The notes beneath the pieces were generated by a model. That model saw nothing but the letters and a program-made list of their open reading frames with translations, was not told where the DNA came from and did not search any database. Of a stretch of DNA of 64,000 bases, positions 29,910 to 38,030 are shown one piece after another; position 1 is the first letter of the stretch, and each line of letters starts with the position of its first letter. This DNA comes from Promicromonospora umidemergens (GTDB lineage Bacteria; Actinomycetota; Actinomycetes; Actinomycetales; Cellulomonadaceae), in NCBI RefSeq assembly GCF_024171995.1, contig NZ_JAMTCT010000023.1:26151-90150 (forward strand), given 5' to 3'. The position numbers were made by a program, and so were the translations under genes.

Positions 29910-31448
29910 ATGATCGCTTCACCTGCCGGCGGGACGCCCGGCACGCCCGGCGTCCCCGGCACGCCCTCCGGTACCACCGTGTACGACACCTGGGTGGCCG
30001 AGGCCCCGCCTCCGTCCGACGACACGCCGCGGGGCGCGCCCGAGGGCCCGCAGCTCGTCGTCCGCACCGTCGCGATCGACGACCTGCCGGACACGCCGAC
30101 CGCGCTCGTCGACCGGCTCCCCGACACTCAGGCCCTCGCCTGGGTACGGCACGGCGACGGGCTCGTCGGCTGGGGCGAGGCGCTGCGGTTCGAGACGTTC
30201 GGCCCCGGCCGCTTCGCCGACGCCGACGACGCGTGGCGCCAGGTGCTCGACCGCGCCGTCGTGCACGACGACGTGACGCTGCCGGGCAGCGGCCTGATCG
30301 CGTTCGGCAGCTTCGCCTTCGACGACGTCTCGCCGGGCGACGAGTCCGAGGATCCCGCGCGGGCGAGCGGCGCGCTGATCGTGCCGCGCGTCGTCGTCGG
30401 ACGGCGGGGCGACCGCGCCTGGATGACGACGATCTCGCTGGTGGGCGACCGGTCCGCCCCGGTGGGCGAGGACCTGCTGTCCGCCTACCCGCACCAGCCC
30501 GTCGTCGAGCCGGGCAGGGTGGTGCTGGCCGACGGCGCCGTGGGCGTGGCGGACTGGCCGGCCGTCGTCGCGGAAGGGGTAGCCCGGATCCAGAGCGGCG
30601 AGCTGGAGAAGGTGGTGCTCGCGCGCGATGTCGTCGCCACCGCCGAGCACCCGATCGACACCCGCCACCTGCTCGGCCGCCTCGCGTCGGCGTACGACGC
30701 CACCTGGGCGTTCAGCGTGGACGGCATGGTCGGCGCGACGCCTGAGCTCCTGGTCCGCAGCGAGAAGGGGCTGGTCGCCTCGCGCGTGCTGGCGGGCACG
30801 ATCCGCCGGGAGCACGGTCGGGGCGTCGAGGCCGACCCAGCTCCCCCGCCCACCGCCATGGAGCCGCAGCGCAGTGCGGGCGCGGTGCGGGACGGGGACG
30901 ACGCCGACCTGCTGCACGCCGCCCAGCTCGCGCGCTCCTCGAAGGACCTCGAGGAGCACGAGTTCGCGGTGCGCTCCGTCGCCGCCGCGCTGGAGCCGTT
31001 CTGCTCGTCGATGAACGTGCCCGAGGCACCGTTCGTGCTGCACCTGCCGAACGTGATGCACCTGGCGACCGACGTGACGGGCGTGCTGACGGACCAGAAC
31101 CCGGCGTCGGGCCCGCGACCGCCGTCGTCGCTCTCGCTGGCGGCGGCGCTGCACCCGAGCGCCGCCGTCTGCGGTACGCCGACCACGGCCGCCCGTAGCC
31201 TCATCCGCGAGATCGAGGGTCTGGACCGCGCCCGGTACGCCGGGCCGGTGGGCTGGGTCGGCGCCGACGGCGACGGCGAGTGGGGCATCGCCCTGCGCTC
31301 TGCCGAGATCTCGCCGACGGACAGCCGCCATATCCGCCTGTTCGCGGGCTGCGGCATCGTCGCGGCGTCCGACCCGCAGGCGGAGCTGGCGGAGTCGGAG
31401 GCAAAGCTGGAACCGATGCGCTACGCCCTTGGCGCCCCGCCCAAGTAG
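29910..31448 (+). CDS. menF: Isochorismate synthase
   Basis: The 512-residue chorismate-binding enzyme converts chorismate to isochorismate for menaquinone. The C-terminal catalytic domain shows GELEKVVLARDV, VGATPELLVR, VLAGTIRRE, HLATDVTGVL, LHPSAAVCGTPTTAA and RLFAGCGIVAASDP. The N-terminal 210 residues are family-typical but variable and begin with a Gly/Pro/Thr-rich stretch. An Arg/Asp insert follows the TIRRE motif. It could in principle serve a siderophore, but the men neighbourhood favours menaquinone. Confidence 0.88.
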   Translation: MIASPAGGTPGTPGVPGTPSGTTVYDTWVAEAPPPSDDTPRGAPEGPQLVVRTVAIDDLPDTPTALVDRLPDTQALAWVRHGDGLVGWGEALRFETFGPGRFADADDAWRQVLDRAVVHDDVTLPGSGLIAFGSFAFDDVSPGDESEDPARASGALIVPRVVVGRRGDRAWMTTISLVGDRSAPVGEDLLSAYPHQPVVEPGRVVLADGAVGVADWPAVVAEGVARIQSGELEKVVLARDVVATAEHPIDTRHLLGRLASAYDATWAFSVDGMVGATPELLVRSEKGLVASRVLAGTIRREHGRGVEADPAPPPTAMEPQRSAGAVRDGDDADLLHAAQLARSSKDLEEHEFAVRSVAAALEPFCSSMNVPEAPFVLHLPNVMHLATDVTGVLTDQNPASGPRPPSSLSLAAALHPSAAVCGTPTTAARSLIREIEGLDRARYAGPVGWVGADGDGEWGIALRSAEISPTDSRHIRLFAGCGIVAASDPQAELAESEAKLEPMRYALGAPPK

Positions 31449-31478
31449 CCCAGCGGCTTGTTGTGGGCGACAAGACTG

Positions 31479-33215
31479 TCAGGCGGTGCCGGCTGTCGGG
31501 CCCTTGCCGATCGGGTTGGTCGGGTCGCCCCAGACCTGCTCGCGGAAGCTGTCCCACACCTGGACGTCGGACGTCGCGCCGATGAAGCCCATCCGGGCGT
31601 CCGTGGCGGTCAGCAGGAGCTCGATGAGCGAGGCACCCTCGAGGACCTTCGTGGCCACCTCCAGGAGGTCCTGCCCGTCGGGCAGGTTCGCGTGGATCGA
31701 CGACACGTACATGTGGGCGTTGCCCTCGAGCGCCACGAAGTTCGCCCGGGTGTCCGTGCCTGCCGTCGTGTCGTGGTCGTAGGCATAGGACTTGAGCCAG
31801 AAGCCGTCGACGACGACCTTGTCGGCCGAGATCTTGATGGCGTCCCTGCGGTCCCCGTTGTTCTTGACCGGCACGTTCGCCAGGCCGATGCCGTTGATCC
31901 CGGTGAGCGGGATGGTCAGGTCCCGGCTCTCCAGGTCGGCCGGGACCGAGAAGACCGAGCCGTCCTCCCTGACCCCGCACTGGCCGGGCAGGTCGATGTT
32001 GAGGTCGTACTTGCCGCCGAAGCTCACCTTGACGCAGGTGCCGAGCTCCGTGTGCAGCGCCTCCTCGATCGTCTCCTGCGGGTCGATCTCGCCGCAGGGG
32101 TCGGACGGCGCGCTGCTCCCTGCCTCGGGCGGCACCTCGCCATCCTGCGTCGGCTCCTTGCACTCGGACCGGTCGTCGCCCTTGGTCCCGCCCGCGTCGC
32201 CGTCGGCCGCGTCGCCTGCCTTGCCGTCCCCGGCATCGCCGTCCGAACCGCCGGCCGGGCCGGTCACGCCGTCGGTGATGTCGTCGACCGCGCCCCCGAC
32301 CGGATCCTCGCCAGCGCCGGCACCCGGCTCGGAGCCGCCCGGGTCCGACGTGCTCGGCGTCGGTGAGGCGGACGGGTTCGTCGTGCCGCCGTCGTCGTCG
32401 CAGGCGCCGAAGACCACGCACCAGAACGAGTCGTCCTGCTGGGCCCCCGCGTCCGACGTGGAGGCGGGCAGGCTCATGCCGGCGAGCGCCATCGCGCTCG
32501 CGACCACCACGGCCGTGGACTTCTGGGACAGGGCGCGCAGCGCGGTACTGAGCGTCTCCACCTGTGGGATCGCCTCGGTGTCCGCGGCCGGCCCGCGACC
32601 TGCGCGCGGCGCGGCGCCGTCCGCCTCCGGGGGTGCCGCGGCGCCGTCCGACGCCGGAGCGACGTCATCGTCCTCCGACGCCGGGGCGACGTCCTCGGCA
32701 CGCGCTCCGGCGCCGTCGGCCGGCTGCGCGACGTCGGCGGAGTCCGTTACCTCGCCCGCCGGACCCACGTCCTCGCTCTCCGCGACCGCGGCCGGCGGCG
32801 CCCAGGACACGACGACGACGCCGCCGATCACGCCGAGCAGAAACCCGGCGACCCAGCCGCCGAGGTTCACCCCGGCGATGGAGTAGACGGAGATCGCGAG
32901 CGCAATCACGCCGTAGAAGACACGGTGCACGGGCTGGGCGATCGACAGGATGCCGAGCAGGATCAGGATGGTCGGCAGGATCGTCGCCTGCGCACCCTCG
33001 ACCCCGAACTTGAGCACCACGTTGACGCCGAGCTGGTCGAGCCCGATCGGGCCGCGCAGAAAGAGCATCTCCAGACCAGCGAGCGCTACCAGCACACCCC
33101 CGACGAACGGCCGCTGCTTGCGCCAGGGGCCGAAGTCCCTGCGCCGGTCAGCAAGCTTCGCGCGAAGTCCGGGGCGGCCGGCGGAGGCCTGGCCGGCACC
33201 CGGACCTAGAAGCAC
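31479..33215 (-). CDS. DUF6114-type membrane protein with large exported C-terminal domain
   Basis: This is 578 residues. The first 130 form four membrane helices with RKQRPFVGGVLVALAGLE, the DUF6114 hallmark. A Pro/Ala/Asp/Glu-rich linker follows at about 140-215, then a further hydrophobic segment at about 230-255. A Gly/Asp/Ser-rich spacer and a folded C-terminal domain at about 355-578 complete it. That last domain contains IKISADKVVVDGF, similar to FKIGADKLEGVGF in the neighbouring DUF6230 protein, so it may be a diverged copy. The GTG start overlaps the DUF6230 stop by ten bases. Most DUF6114 proteins are much shorter. Function is unknown; a surface role is inferred. Confidence 0.7.
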   Translation of the reverse strand: MLLGPGAGQASAGRPGLRAKLADRRRDFGPWRKQRPFVGGVLVALAGLEMLFLRGPIGLDQLGVNVVLKFGVEGAQATILPTILILLGILSIAQPVHRVFYGVIALAISVYSIAGVNLGGWVAGFLLGVIGGVVVVSWAPPAAVAESEDVGPAGEVTDSADVAQPADGAGARAEDVAPASEDDDVAPASDGAAAPPEADGAAPRAGRGPAADTEAIPQVETLSTALRALSQKSTAVVVASAMALAGMSLPASTSDAGAQQDDSFWCVVFGACDDDGGTTNPSASPTPSTSDPGGSEPGAGAGEDPVGGAVDDITDGVTGPAGGSDGDAGDGKAGDAADGDAGGTKGDDRSECKEPTQDGEVPPEAGSSAPSDPCGEIDPQETIEEALHTELGTCVKVSFGGKYDLNIDLPGQCGVREDGSVFSVPADLESRDLTIPLTGINGIGLANVPVKNNGDRRDAIKISADKVVVDGFWLKSYAYDHDTTAGTDTRANFVALEGNAHMYVSSIHANLPDGQDLLEVATKVLEGASLIELLLTATDARMGFIGATSDVQVWDSFREQVWGDPTNPIGKGPTAGTA

Positions 33216-33799
33216 TCGGTGCCGTCCGTGATCTTGAGGCTGAGGTCCGTCAGCTGGAAGACGGCGGCCTGCGTGCTCCACGACACCTGCTGGAGACCGT
33301 CGATGTCGATCGAGTCGGAGTCCATGGCGAAGTCGCCCGAGTCGCCCTGCTTGGCCGTGTTCACGGTGGAGGCGTCGACGCCGATGCGGATGTTCTTGAA
33401 GATCGCGGTACCCGAGAGGTCGCTCATGCCGATCTGCAGGTCGGTGGCCTTCGCGGGCTCCTTGCCGGTGCCTGCGGAGATGAGGATGCCCACCTTGCCG
33501 AGCGGAGTCTCCTCGACGACCGACTGGCAGAGGTTGTAGAGCTTCGCGTCCTCGATGTTCGCGATGGCGGCAGGGTGCTCCGTGCCGTCGGAGGCGGTGG
33601 CCACGCCCGCGTACTGCGAGAAGCCGACGCCCTCGAGCTTGTCGGCGCCGATCTTGAACTCGCTGCCGGAGATGGCGAACGAGACGGGCACTGCGCCCTG
33701 CGCGACCCCGCCAAGCAGAACGCTGGCGGCGATCGTGACCGGAATGACTGCGAGAGCCACGCGACCCTTGCGTGAGCCCGTGAGCTTGCTGAGCTTCAT
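33206..33799 (-). CDS. DUF6230-type secreted protein
   Basis: The 197-residue protein has a basic N-terminus (MKLSKLTGSRKGR) and a hydrophobic signal segment at about 14-35 ending near GAVPVS. The rest is mostly beta-strand in pattern, with FKIGADKLEGVGF, two Cys residues (about 115 and 196) and a C-terminal TECF. DUF6230 and DUF6114 genes commonly stand together in actinobacteria, but no function is established. GAGGGGG lies seven bases before the ATG. The promoter region is shared with a divergent TetR gene. Confidence 0.75.
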   Translation of the reverse strand: MKLSKLTGSRKGRVALAVIPVTIAASVLLGGVAQGAVPVSFAISGSEFKIGADKLEGVGFSQYAGVATASDGTEHPAAIANIEDAKLYNLCQSVVEETPLGKVGILISAGTGKEPAKATDLQIGMSDLSGTAIFKNIRIGVDASTVNTAKQGDSGDFAMDSDSIDIDGLQQVSWSTQAAVFQLTDLSLKITDGTECF

Positions 33800-33852
33800 T
33801 GGTGTCCCCCTCGATGCCAATGTCAGGACGACTACGCCGTCGTCCCGTCGCG

Positions 33853-33882
33853 ACGTTAGCGCGATTACTGAGTCACCGTCAA
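33853..33882 (-). promoter_or_regulatory. Promoter of the DUF6230-DUF6114 operon
   Basis: On the minus strand TTGACG (33877-33882) and TAACGT (33853-33858) are separated by 18 bases, a good sigma-70-type promoter. GCGACGTT and AACGTCGC, an exact 8-bp inverted pair about 40 bases apart, flank it. The TetR protein encoded divergently is the likely regulator (inference). Confidence 0.55.
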
Positions 33883-33929
33883 TTGGCGTTCCTGACAACG
33901 TCGCAAAGCCCGACGGATATGCTCGAACC

Positions 33930-34559
33930 ATGGCAACATCCCGTCGCACGCGACTTCGCCCGGAGGAACGCCGCAACCAGCTCGTGGCGCTGGGAGTCGC
34001 CACTCTTGCGGACCGACCGCTGGCCGAGGTGACCGTCGAGGAGATCGCCGCAGAAGCCGGTGTCTCGACGGGTCTCGTCTACTACTACTTCGGCTCCAAG
34101 AACGGCCTGCACCACGAGATCGTGCGCCGCGCGCGCGACTCGATGCTGCACGCCTCCGAGCCCCAACCGGAGCTCCCACCGGCCGAGCGCCTGGCAGGGA
34201 CGCTGACCAGGCTCGTCGCGTACGTCAAGGAGCACGGCCCCACCTTCTACTCGCTCGTGCGCGGTGCGGCCAGCGGTGACGAGGAGGTGCGCGCCGTCAT
34301 CGAGGACGCGCGGCGCCAGCAGACGGAGCGCGCCCTCGCCGTGCTCCTGGAGCTGGGCGTACCCGAGACCGAGCTGCTGCGGGTCGCGGTGCGCTCGTGG
34401 GTGGCGCTCGCCGAGCAGGCGCTGGTCGACGGCGGCATCAACTCGGACCTCACCGACGACGAGCTGGTCGGCTATCTCGAGCGCAGCCTCGGTGGCGTCG
34501 TCGCCGCCGTCGTGCCGGGCGCCTCGGAGGCGCTGTTCGGGGTTCCGTCCGCGCTCTGA
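33930..34559 (+). CDS. TetR-family transcriptional regulator
   Basis: The 209-residue regulator has an N-terminal HTH (VEEIAAEAGVSTGLVYYYF, about residues 31-50) and a helical ligand domain. It is divergent from the DUF6230 gene across 130 bp, the usual layout for a local repressor. TATGCT lies six bases before the ATG with no Shine-Dalgarno sequence, so the mRNA is likely leaderless. The effector is unknown. Confidence 0.85.
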   Translation: MATSRRTRLRPEERRNQLVALGVATLADRPLAEVTVEEIAAEAGVSTGLVYYYFGSKNGLHHEIVRRARDSMLHASEPQPELPPAERLAGTLTRLVAYVKEHGPTFYSLVRGAASGDEEVRAVIEDARRQQTERALAVLLELGVPETELLRVAVRSWVALAEQALVDGGINSDLTDDELVGYLERSLGGVVAAVVPGASEALFGVPSAL

Positions 34560-34609
34560 GCCGGGCTCCGGCACGGCCGGGCGGCCGGGCGGGCGGGCGG
34601 ACCCGAAGA

Positions 34610-34625
34610 TCCCCCTACTGGGGGA
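34610..34625. terminator. Small G/C hairpin after the TetR gene
   Basis: TCCCCC-TACT-GGGGGA forms a six-bp stem 50 bases after the TetR stop and before the next gene on the same strand. There is no T-run, so termination is only possible, not clear. Confidence 0.35.
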
Positions 34626-34682
34626 GCCGTATCCCCCGGGTGTGCCAGGCTTTCGGGGTCCGGGTTCGCAACAGTTGCAGGC

Positions 34683-35657
34683 ATGGTCACCGAACACGTC
34701 ACGTCAGTTCCCCGATCCCGTCCAGCCGTGCTGCGCAGACTGACACCGGTGATTGTCGGGTGGGCGGTCCTGTACGGATCGGTACGGAGCTACTTCGCGC
34801 TGGGCAACGCACCGACGTTCTCACCGCTGCCGCAGGACCTGATGCTCTACTCGTACTGGGGAGCGGCGGCGCTGTGTGCCGCCGCCGGCCTGACAGCTCT
34901 CGCGTTGCGGCTGACCACAGGCAGTCGCGCGGTGCTGGCGGCCGGCTGGGCGGTCACCGCCGCGATCCTGGTCGCCTGTCCGCTGGTTCTTCTGGACATC
35001 GTGGGTGGACTGCTCGCCGGCCTGGGCATTCCGGTCGATCTGGCCTCCTTCGCGAGCCGCGCCGGGATGCTGTCCGGCGCCCTCCTGCTGGCAGCGGCGA
35101 GCCTGTCCTACCAGCGCGAGATGCGTGGCGGATGCCAGCGGTGCGGCCGGACCCGGCCCGCCGACCGGGACGAGCGGACCCCCGTGTGGGCCTGGTGGGC
35201 GGCCTACCTGGCCGTCGCGGGGTGCTTGGTGCGTATCGCGGCCCAGCTGTCCGTCGGCTTCGGCGACATCATGTACGAGGCCGGGGCATCGCTGGTCGTC
35301 TTCGAAGCAGGCTTCATCCTGGCAGGCACCCTGCTTCCGTTGGCGCTGGTGCACCGTTTCGGCCTCATCTGGCCCAGCTGGGTGCTGCCGCTGGCCGGTC
35401 GGCGTGTGCCGCGATGGCTGGTACTGGGCCCGGGCCTCGTCTTCGGGGGCATGGTGACGCTGTACTTCGGGTTCGGCCTGGCGCAGATGGTCGGTGAGCT
35501 GGTCTCGGGCACGGCCGAGTACGGCGACGGGATCGGCAGCGCCGCGTTCCTGTGGACGTCCGTGCTGGCATATCTGGTGTGGGGAGTCGGCCTCACGGTC
35601 GCGTCCGTCGCGCGGTTCCGGGCCACCCGGCTCAGCTGCCGCACGTGCGGTCTGTGA
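34683..35657 (+). CDS. Unknown multi-pass membrane protein with two CxxC pairs
   Basis: The 324-residue protein has about eight hydrophobic segments. A cytoplasmic loop at about 149-166 has CQRCGRTRPADRDER and the C-terminus ends CRTCGL. The two CxxC pairs could together bind a metal or form disulfides. The pattern WAVLYGSVRSYFALG near the N-terminus is typical of actinobacterial hypothetical membrane proteins. I do not recognise a named family. It follows the TetR gene in the same direction after a small hairpin. Confidence 0.6.
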   Translation: MVTEHVTSVPRSRPAVLRRLTPVIVGWAVLYGSVRSYFALGNAPTFSPLPQDLMLYSYWGAAALCAAAGLTALALRLTTGSRAVLAAGWAVTAAILVACPLVLLDIVGGLLAGLGIPVDLASFASRAGMLSGALLLAAASLSYQREMRGGCQRCGRTRPADRDERTPVWAWWAAYLAVAGCLVRIAAQLSVGFGDIMYEAGASLVVFEAGFILAGTLLPLALVHRFGLIWPSWVLPLAGRRVPRWLVLGPGLVFGGMVTLYFGFGLAQMVGELVSGTAEYGDGIGSAAFLWTSVLAYLVWGVGLTVASVARFRATRLSCRTCGL

Positions 35658-35690
35658 ACCCGGCAAAGCCGGCCGGGGCTGGCTCCGGGC

Positions 35691-36230
35691 TCAGAGCGCC
35701 TTGACCATCAAGATGCAGGGGTCGTCGGCCCAGAGGTCCGGAAACTCCTCCACCGGGTGGAAGCCGCAGGCCGCATAGAAGGCGCGGGTCTGGTCGAATC
35801 CTGGGTCGGAGGCCGACGGGCCGAGGGTCTTGACGCTGAGCAGCAGGACCCCCTGGGCGCTGAGGTCCTGCTCGACGCGCTCCATGAGGGCCCGCCCGAT
35901 CCCCACGCGGTGATGCTTGCGCCGGACGGCGAGCAGGTGCACCTCCGCCGACGTCGGATAGCGCTGGTCGAGGAGCAGCACGCCGAGCACGTCCTCGAAG
36001 GGGATCTCGCCGCCGTCGGCCCCGATGGCAGGCACCGCGCCGCCGGGTGCGGCCCACGCCGGCGTGGGCTCCGGCGCGGCGACCGCGACATAGTTGGGGA
36101 ACTTGGCCGCCGCCTCGACGTACTCGTGGGTGAACCGGTCGATACCGAACCACTCGGGCAGCTCTTCGAGGATGTCGTGTGCGGCATCCGACCGGCCGAG
36201 GGTCCTGACCACGGTAAACGTCCCAGACAC
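35691..36230 (-). CDS. GNAT-family N-acetyltransferase
   Basis: The 179-residue protein has the acetyl-CoA site RKHHRVGIGRALM (about residues 104-115), preceded by the strand EVHLLAV and followed by TRAFYAACGFHPVEEFPDLW. The acceptor is unknown. The GTG is preceded by TAAGTT (36238-36243) seven bases upstream and no Shine-Dalgarno sequence, so a leaderless mRNA is likely. It is convergent with the unknown membrane protein gene. Confidence 0.8.
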   Translation of the reverse strand: MSGTFTVVRTLGRSDAAHDILEELPEWFGIDRFTHEYVEAAAKFPNYVAVAAPEPTPAWAAPGGAVPAIGADGGEIPFEDVLGVLLLDQRYPTSAEVHLLAVRRKHHRVGIGRALMERVEQDLSAQGVLLLSVKTLGPSASDPGFDQTRAFYAACGFHPVEEFPDLWADDPCILMVKAL

Positions 36231-36284
36231 GCGGCCTAACTTAGACCTGTGGGGCGAGGTTCACCCGCTGAACGCGAATACGCC

Positions 36285-36352
36285 GAGGTAGTCGTCCGGC
36301 GAGGTGGTCACCCAGCGTGCGCCGGATGACCACCTCGCCGGAGGACTACCTC
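36285..36352. terminator. 26-bp-arm hairpin after the htrA-like gene
   Basis: The arms 36285-36310 and 36327-36352 differ at one position and flank a 16-base loop. The hairpin lies 13 bases past the htrA stop and upstream of the GNAT gene on the same strand. It fits a terminator without a T-tract. Confidence 0.6.
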
Positions 36353-36364
36353 ATGGCGACGGGA

Positions 36365-37903
36365 TCAGCCCTGGTTGCCGAAGAGATCCTGCATCCAGTC
36401 CGGGATGTTGTTCGGCGCGCTCTGGTCCGAGCCGGAGCCTGAGTCCGAGCCCTCCTCCTGGCCCGGCAGCTGCTGGTCCGGCGTGCCCGATTCCTGCGTC
36501 GCCGACTCCTCCTTGACCGCGAGGGTGACGGTGACCTCCTGGGTGCTGCCGTCGCGGACCAGGGTCAGCACCGACTCGGCACCGGCCTCCTTCTCGCGGA
36601 CGAACGCCGTGAGCGAGGCCGAGCCGTTGACCGGGTCACCGTCGATGCCGACGACCACGTCGCCCTTCTGGATGTCGGACTCCCCGGCCGGCGAGTCCGG
36701 CACGACCTCCACGACACCCGCGCCGCGGCGGGTGACGTCGTCGGCCGTCGCGGTGGCGTCCTGGAGCGAGACGCCGAGGAACGCGTGCTCGGCCGTGCCG
36801 TCCTCCTTGAGCTGGTCACCGATCTGCGTGGCCAGGTTCGACGGGATGGCGAAGCCCAGGCCGATCGAGCCGGAGCTGCCGCCCGACATGCCGCCCGACA
36901 AGCTGGCGATCGAGGACGTGATGCCGATGACCTCGCCCGACGCGTTGAACAGCGGCCCACCGGAGTTGCCAGGGTTCACCGCGGCGTCGATCTGGATGGC
37001 GTTGGTGACCACCTGGTCCGACCCGTCCTCTGCGCTGGCCGTGACCGGCCGGTCCAGGGCGGACACGATGCCCGTCGTGGCGGTGTTGGCCAGGCCCAGC
37101 GGGTTACCGAGCGCCATCACGGGCTCGCCCACCACGACCTCGGCCGAGTCCGCGAACGTCGCCGCCCTGAGGTCCGACGGCGGGTCGGTCAGCTGCACGA
37201 CAGCGAGATCGGTCGCCGGGTCGGTGCCGACGATGTCGGCCTCGTACACCCGGCCGTCGCTCAGGGTGACCTGGACCGTCTCCGCGTCGGCGACCACGTG
37301 GTTGTTGGTCAGGATGCGACCGTCGGAGTCCAGCACGACGCCGGAACCCTCTGCGCCGCCGCCCTGGCTCGCCACCTGGATCGCCACCACGGACTCCTGC
37401 ACGGCCGAGGTGACCGACGTCCAGTCCGGGTTCTCGACCGTCGAGCTCTTCACCGGCACGTTCTCGCCGGCCGACTGTCCGACCTCGGCCAGGGACGCGG
37501 CGCCGCCGGAGTCGTTCGTGAGCGAGATGGCTCCTGCGGTGCCCAGGCTGGCCAGCAGCGCGGCAGCCGCGGCCGCGCTGACCACGGGAACCCAGGCACG
37601 GTTCTTCGCCTTCGGCTCGGCCGACGTCGACGCGGTGGCCGGCGCCGCGTACGGGTTGACGTACCCGGGCGCGGGGCTCTGGGCCGGTGCCGGGCTCTGC
37701 GTGGGTGCCGGTGTCGGGCTCTGGGGCGGTGCCGCGTTCTGCGCGGGCGCCGGGCTCTGCGTGGGTGCCGGGCTCTGCGTGGGTGCCGGGCCAGAGACCG
37801 GCAGCTGCTGGGTGGGCTGCGTCGCGGGCGGCAGCTGCTCGGTGGGCTGTGCTGCGGGCGGCTGCTGATCCGGCTGCGGAGTGGTGCTGTTCTCGTCGGT
37901 CAT
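36365..37903 (-). CDS. HtrA/DegP-like serine protease with PDZ domain
   Basis: The 512-residue membrane-anchored S1C protease has a cytoplasmic Pro/Gln/Ala-rich segment of about 95 residues with many APTQSPAP repeats and one membrane helix at about 101-127. The extracytoplasmic trypsin fold has His202 (TNNHVV), Asp232 (ATDLAV) and Ser314 (PGNSGGP), all present. A PDZ domain follows at about 390-470, and a Glu/Ser/Gln-rich tail ends the protein. Such proteases degrade or chaperone misfolded exported proteins. AAGGAGGG lies about nine bases before the ATG. It follows menD on the same strand after a 122-bp gap. Confidence 0.9.
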   Translation of the reverse strand: MTDENSTTPQPDQQPPAAQPTEQLPPATQPTQQLPVSGPAPTQSPAPTQSPAPAQNAAPPQSPTPAPTQSPAPAQSPAPGYVNPYAAPATASTSAEPKAKNRAWVPVVSAAAAAALLASLGTAGAISLTNDSGGAASLAEVGQSAGENVPVKSSTVENPDWTSVTSAVQESVVAIQVASQGGGAEGSGVVLDSDGRILTNNHVVADAETVQVTLSDGRVYEADIVGTDPATDLAVVQLTDPPSDLRAATFADSAEVVVGEPVMALGNPLGLANTATTGIVSALDRPVTASAEDGSDQVVTNAIQIDAAVNPGNSGGPLFNASGEVIGITSSIASLSGGMSGGSSGSIGLGFAIPSNLATQIGDQLKEDGTAEHAFLGVSLQDATATADDVTRRGAGVVEVVPDSPAGESDIQKGDVVVGIDGDPVNGSASLTAFVREKEAGAESVLTLVRDGSTQEVTVTLAVKEESATQESGTPDQQLPGQEEGSDSGSGSDQSAPNNIPDWMQDLFGNQG

Positions 37904-37944
37904 CGTGACCCTCCTTGAAGTCAGAACCAGTTGACACCCCCTTC

Positions 37945-38030
37945 CTTGTCCCAGCCTTGGACAAGTCTGTGAGTTTGCTGCATGCCCTCACGGCTCCAAG
38001 TGCTCGACGAGCACTCAACAAGCACTCAAC
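37945..38030. promoter_or_regulatory. htrA upstream region with inverted and 11-bp tandem repeats
   Basis: CTTGTCC-7-GGACAAG (37945-37965) is an exact inverted repeat about 45 bases before htrA. Three 11-bp related units (AAGTGCTCGAC, GAGCACTCAAC, AAGCACTCAAC at 37998-38030) reach into the menD stop codon. A stress-related regulator may bind here, but the sites match neither the CIRCE nor the HAIR consensus well. Confidence 0.4.

Noticed and set aside
37998..38030. CIRCE or HAIR heat-shock operator before htrA
   Set aside because: GAGTGCT-like half sites occur as direct 11-bp repeats, not as the CIRCE inverted repeat, and the HAIR consensus is not met.
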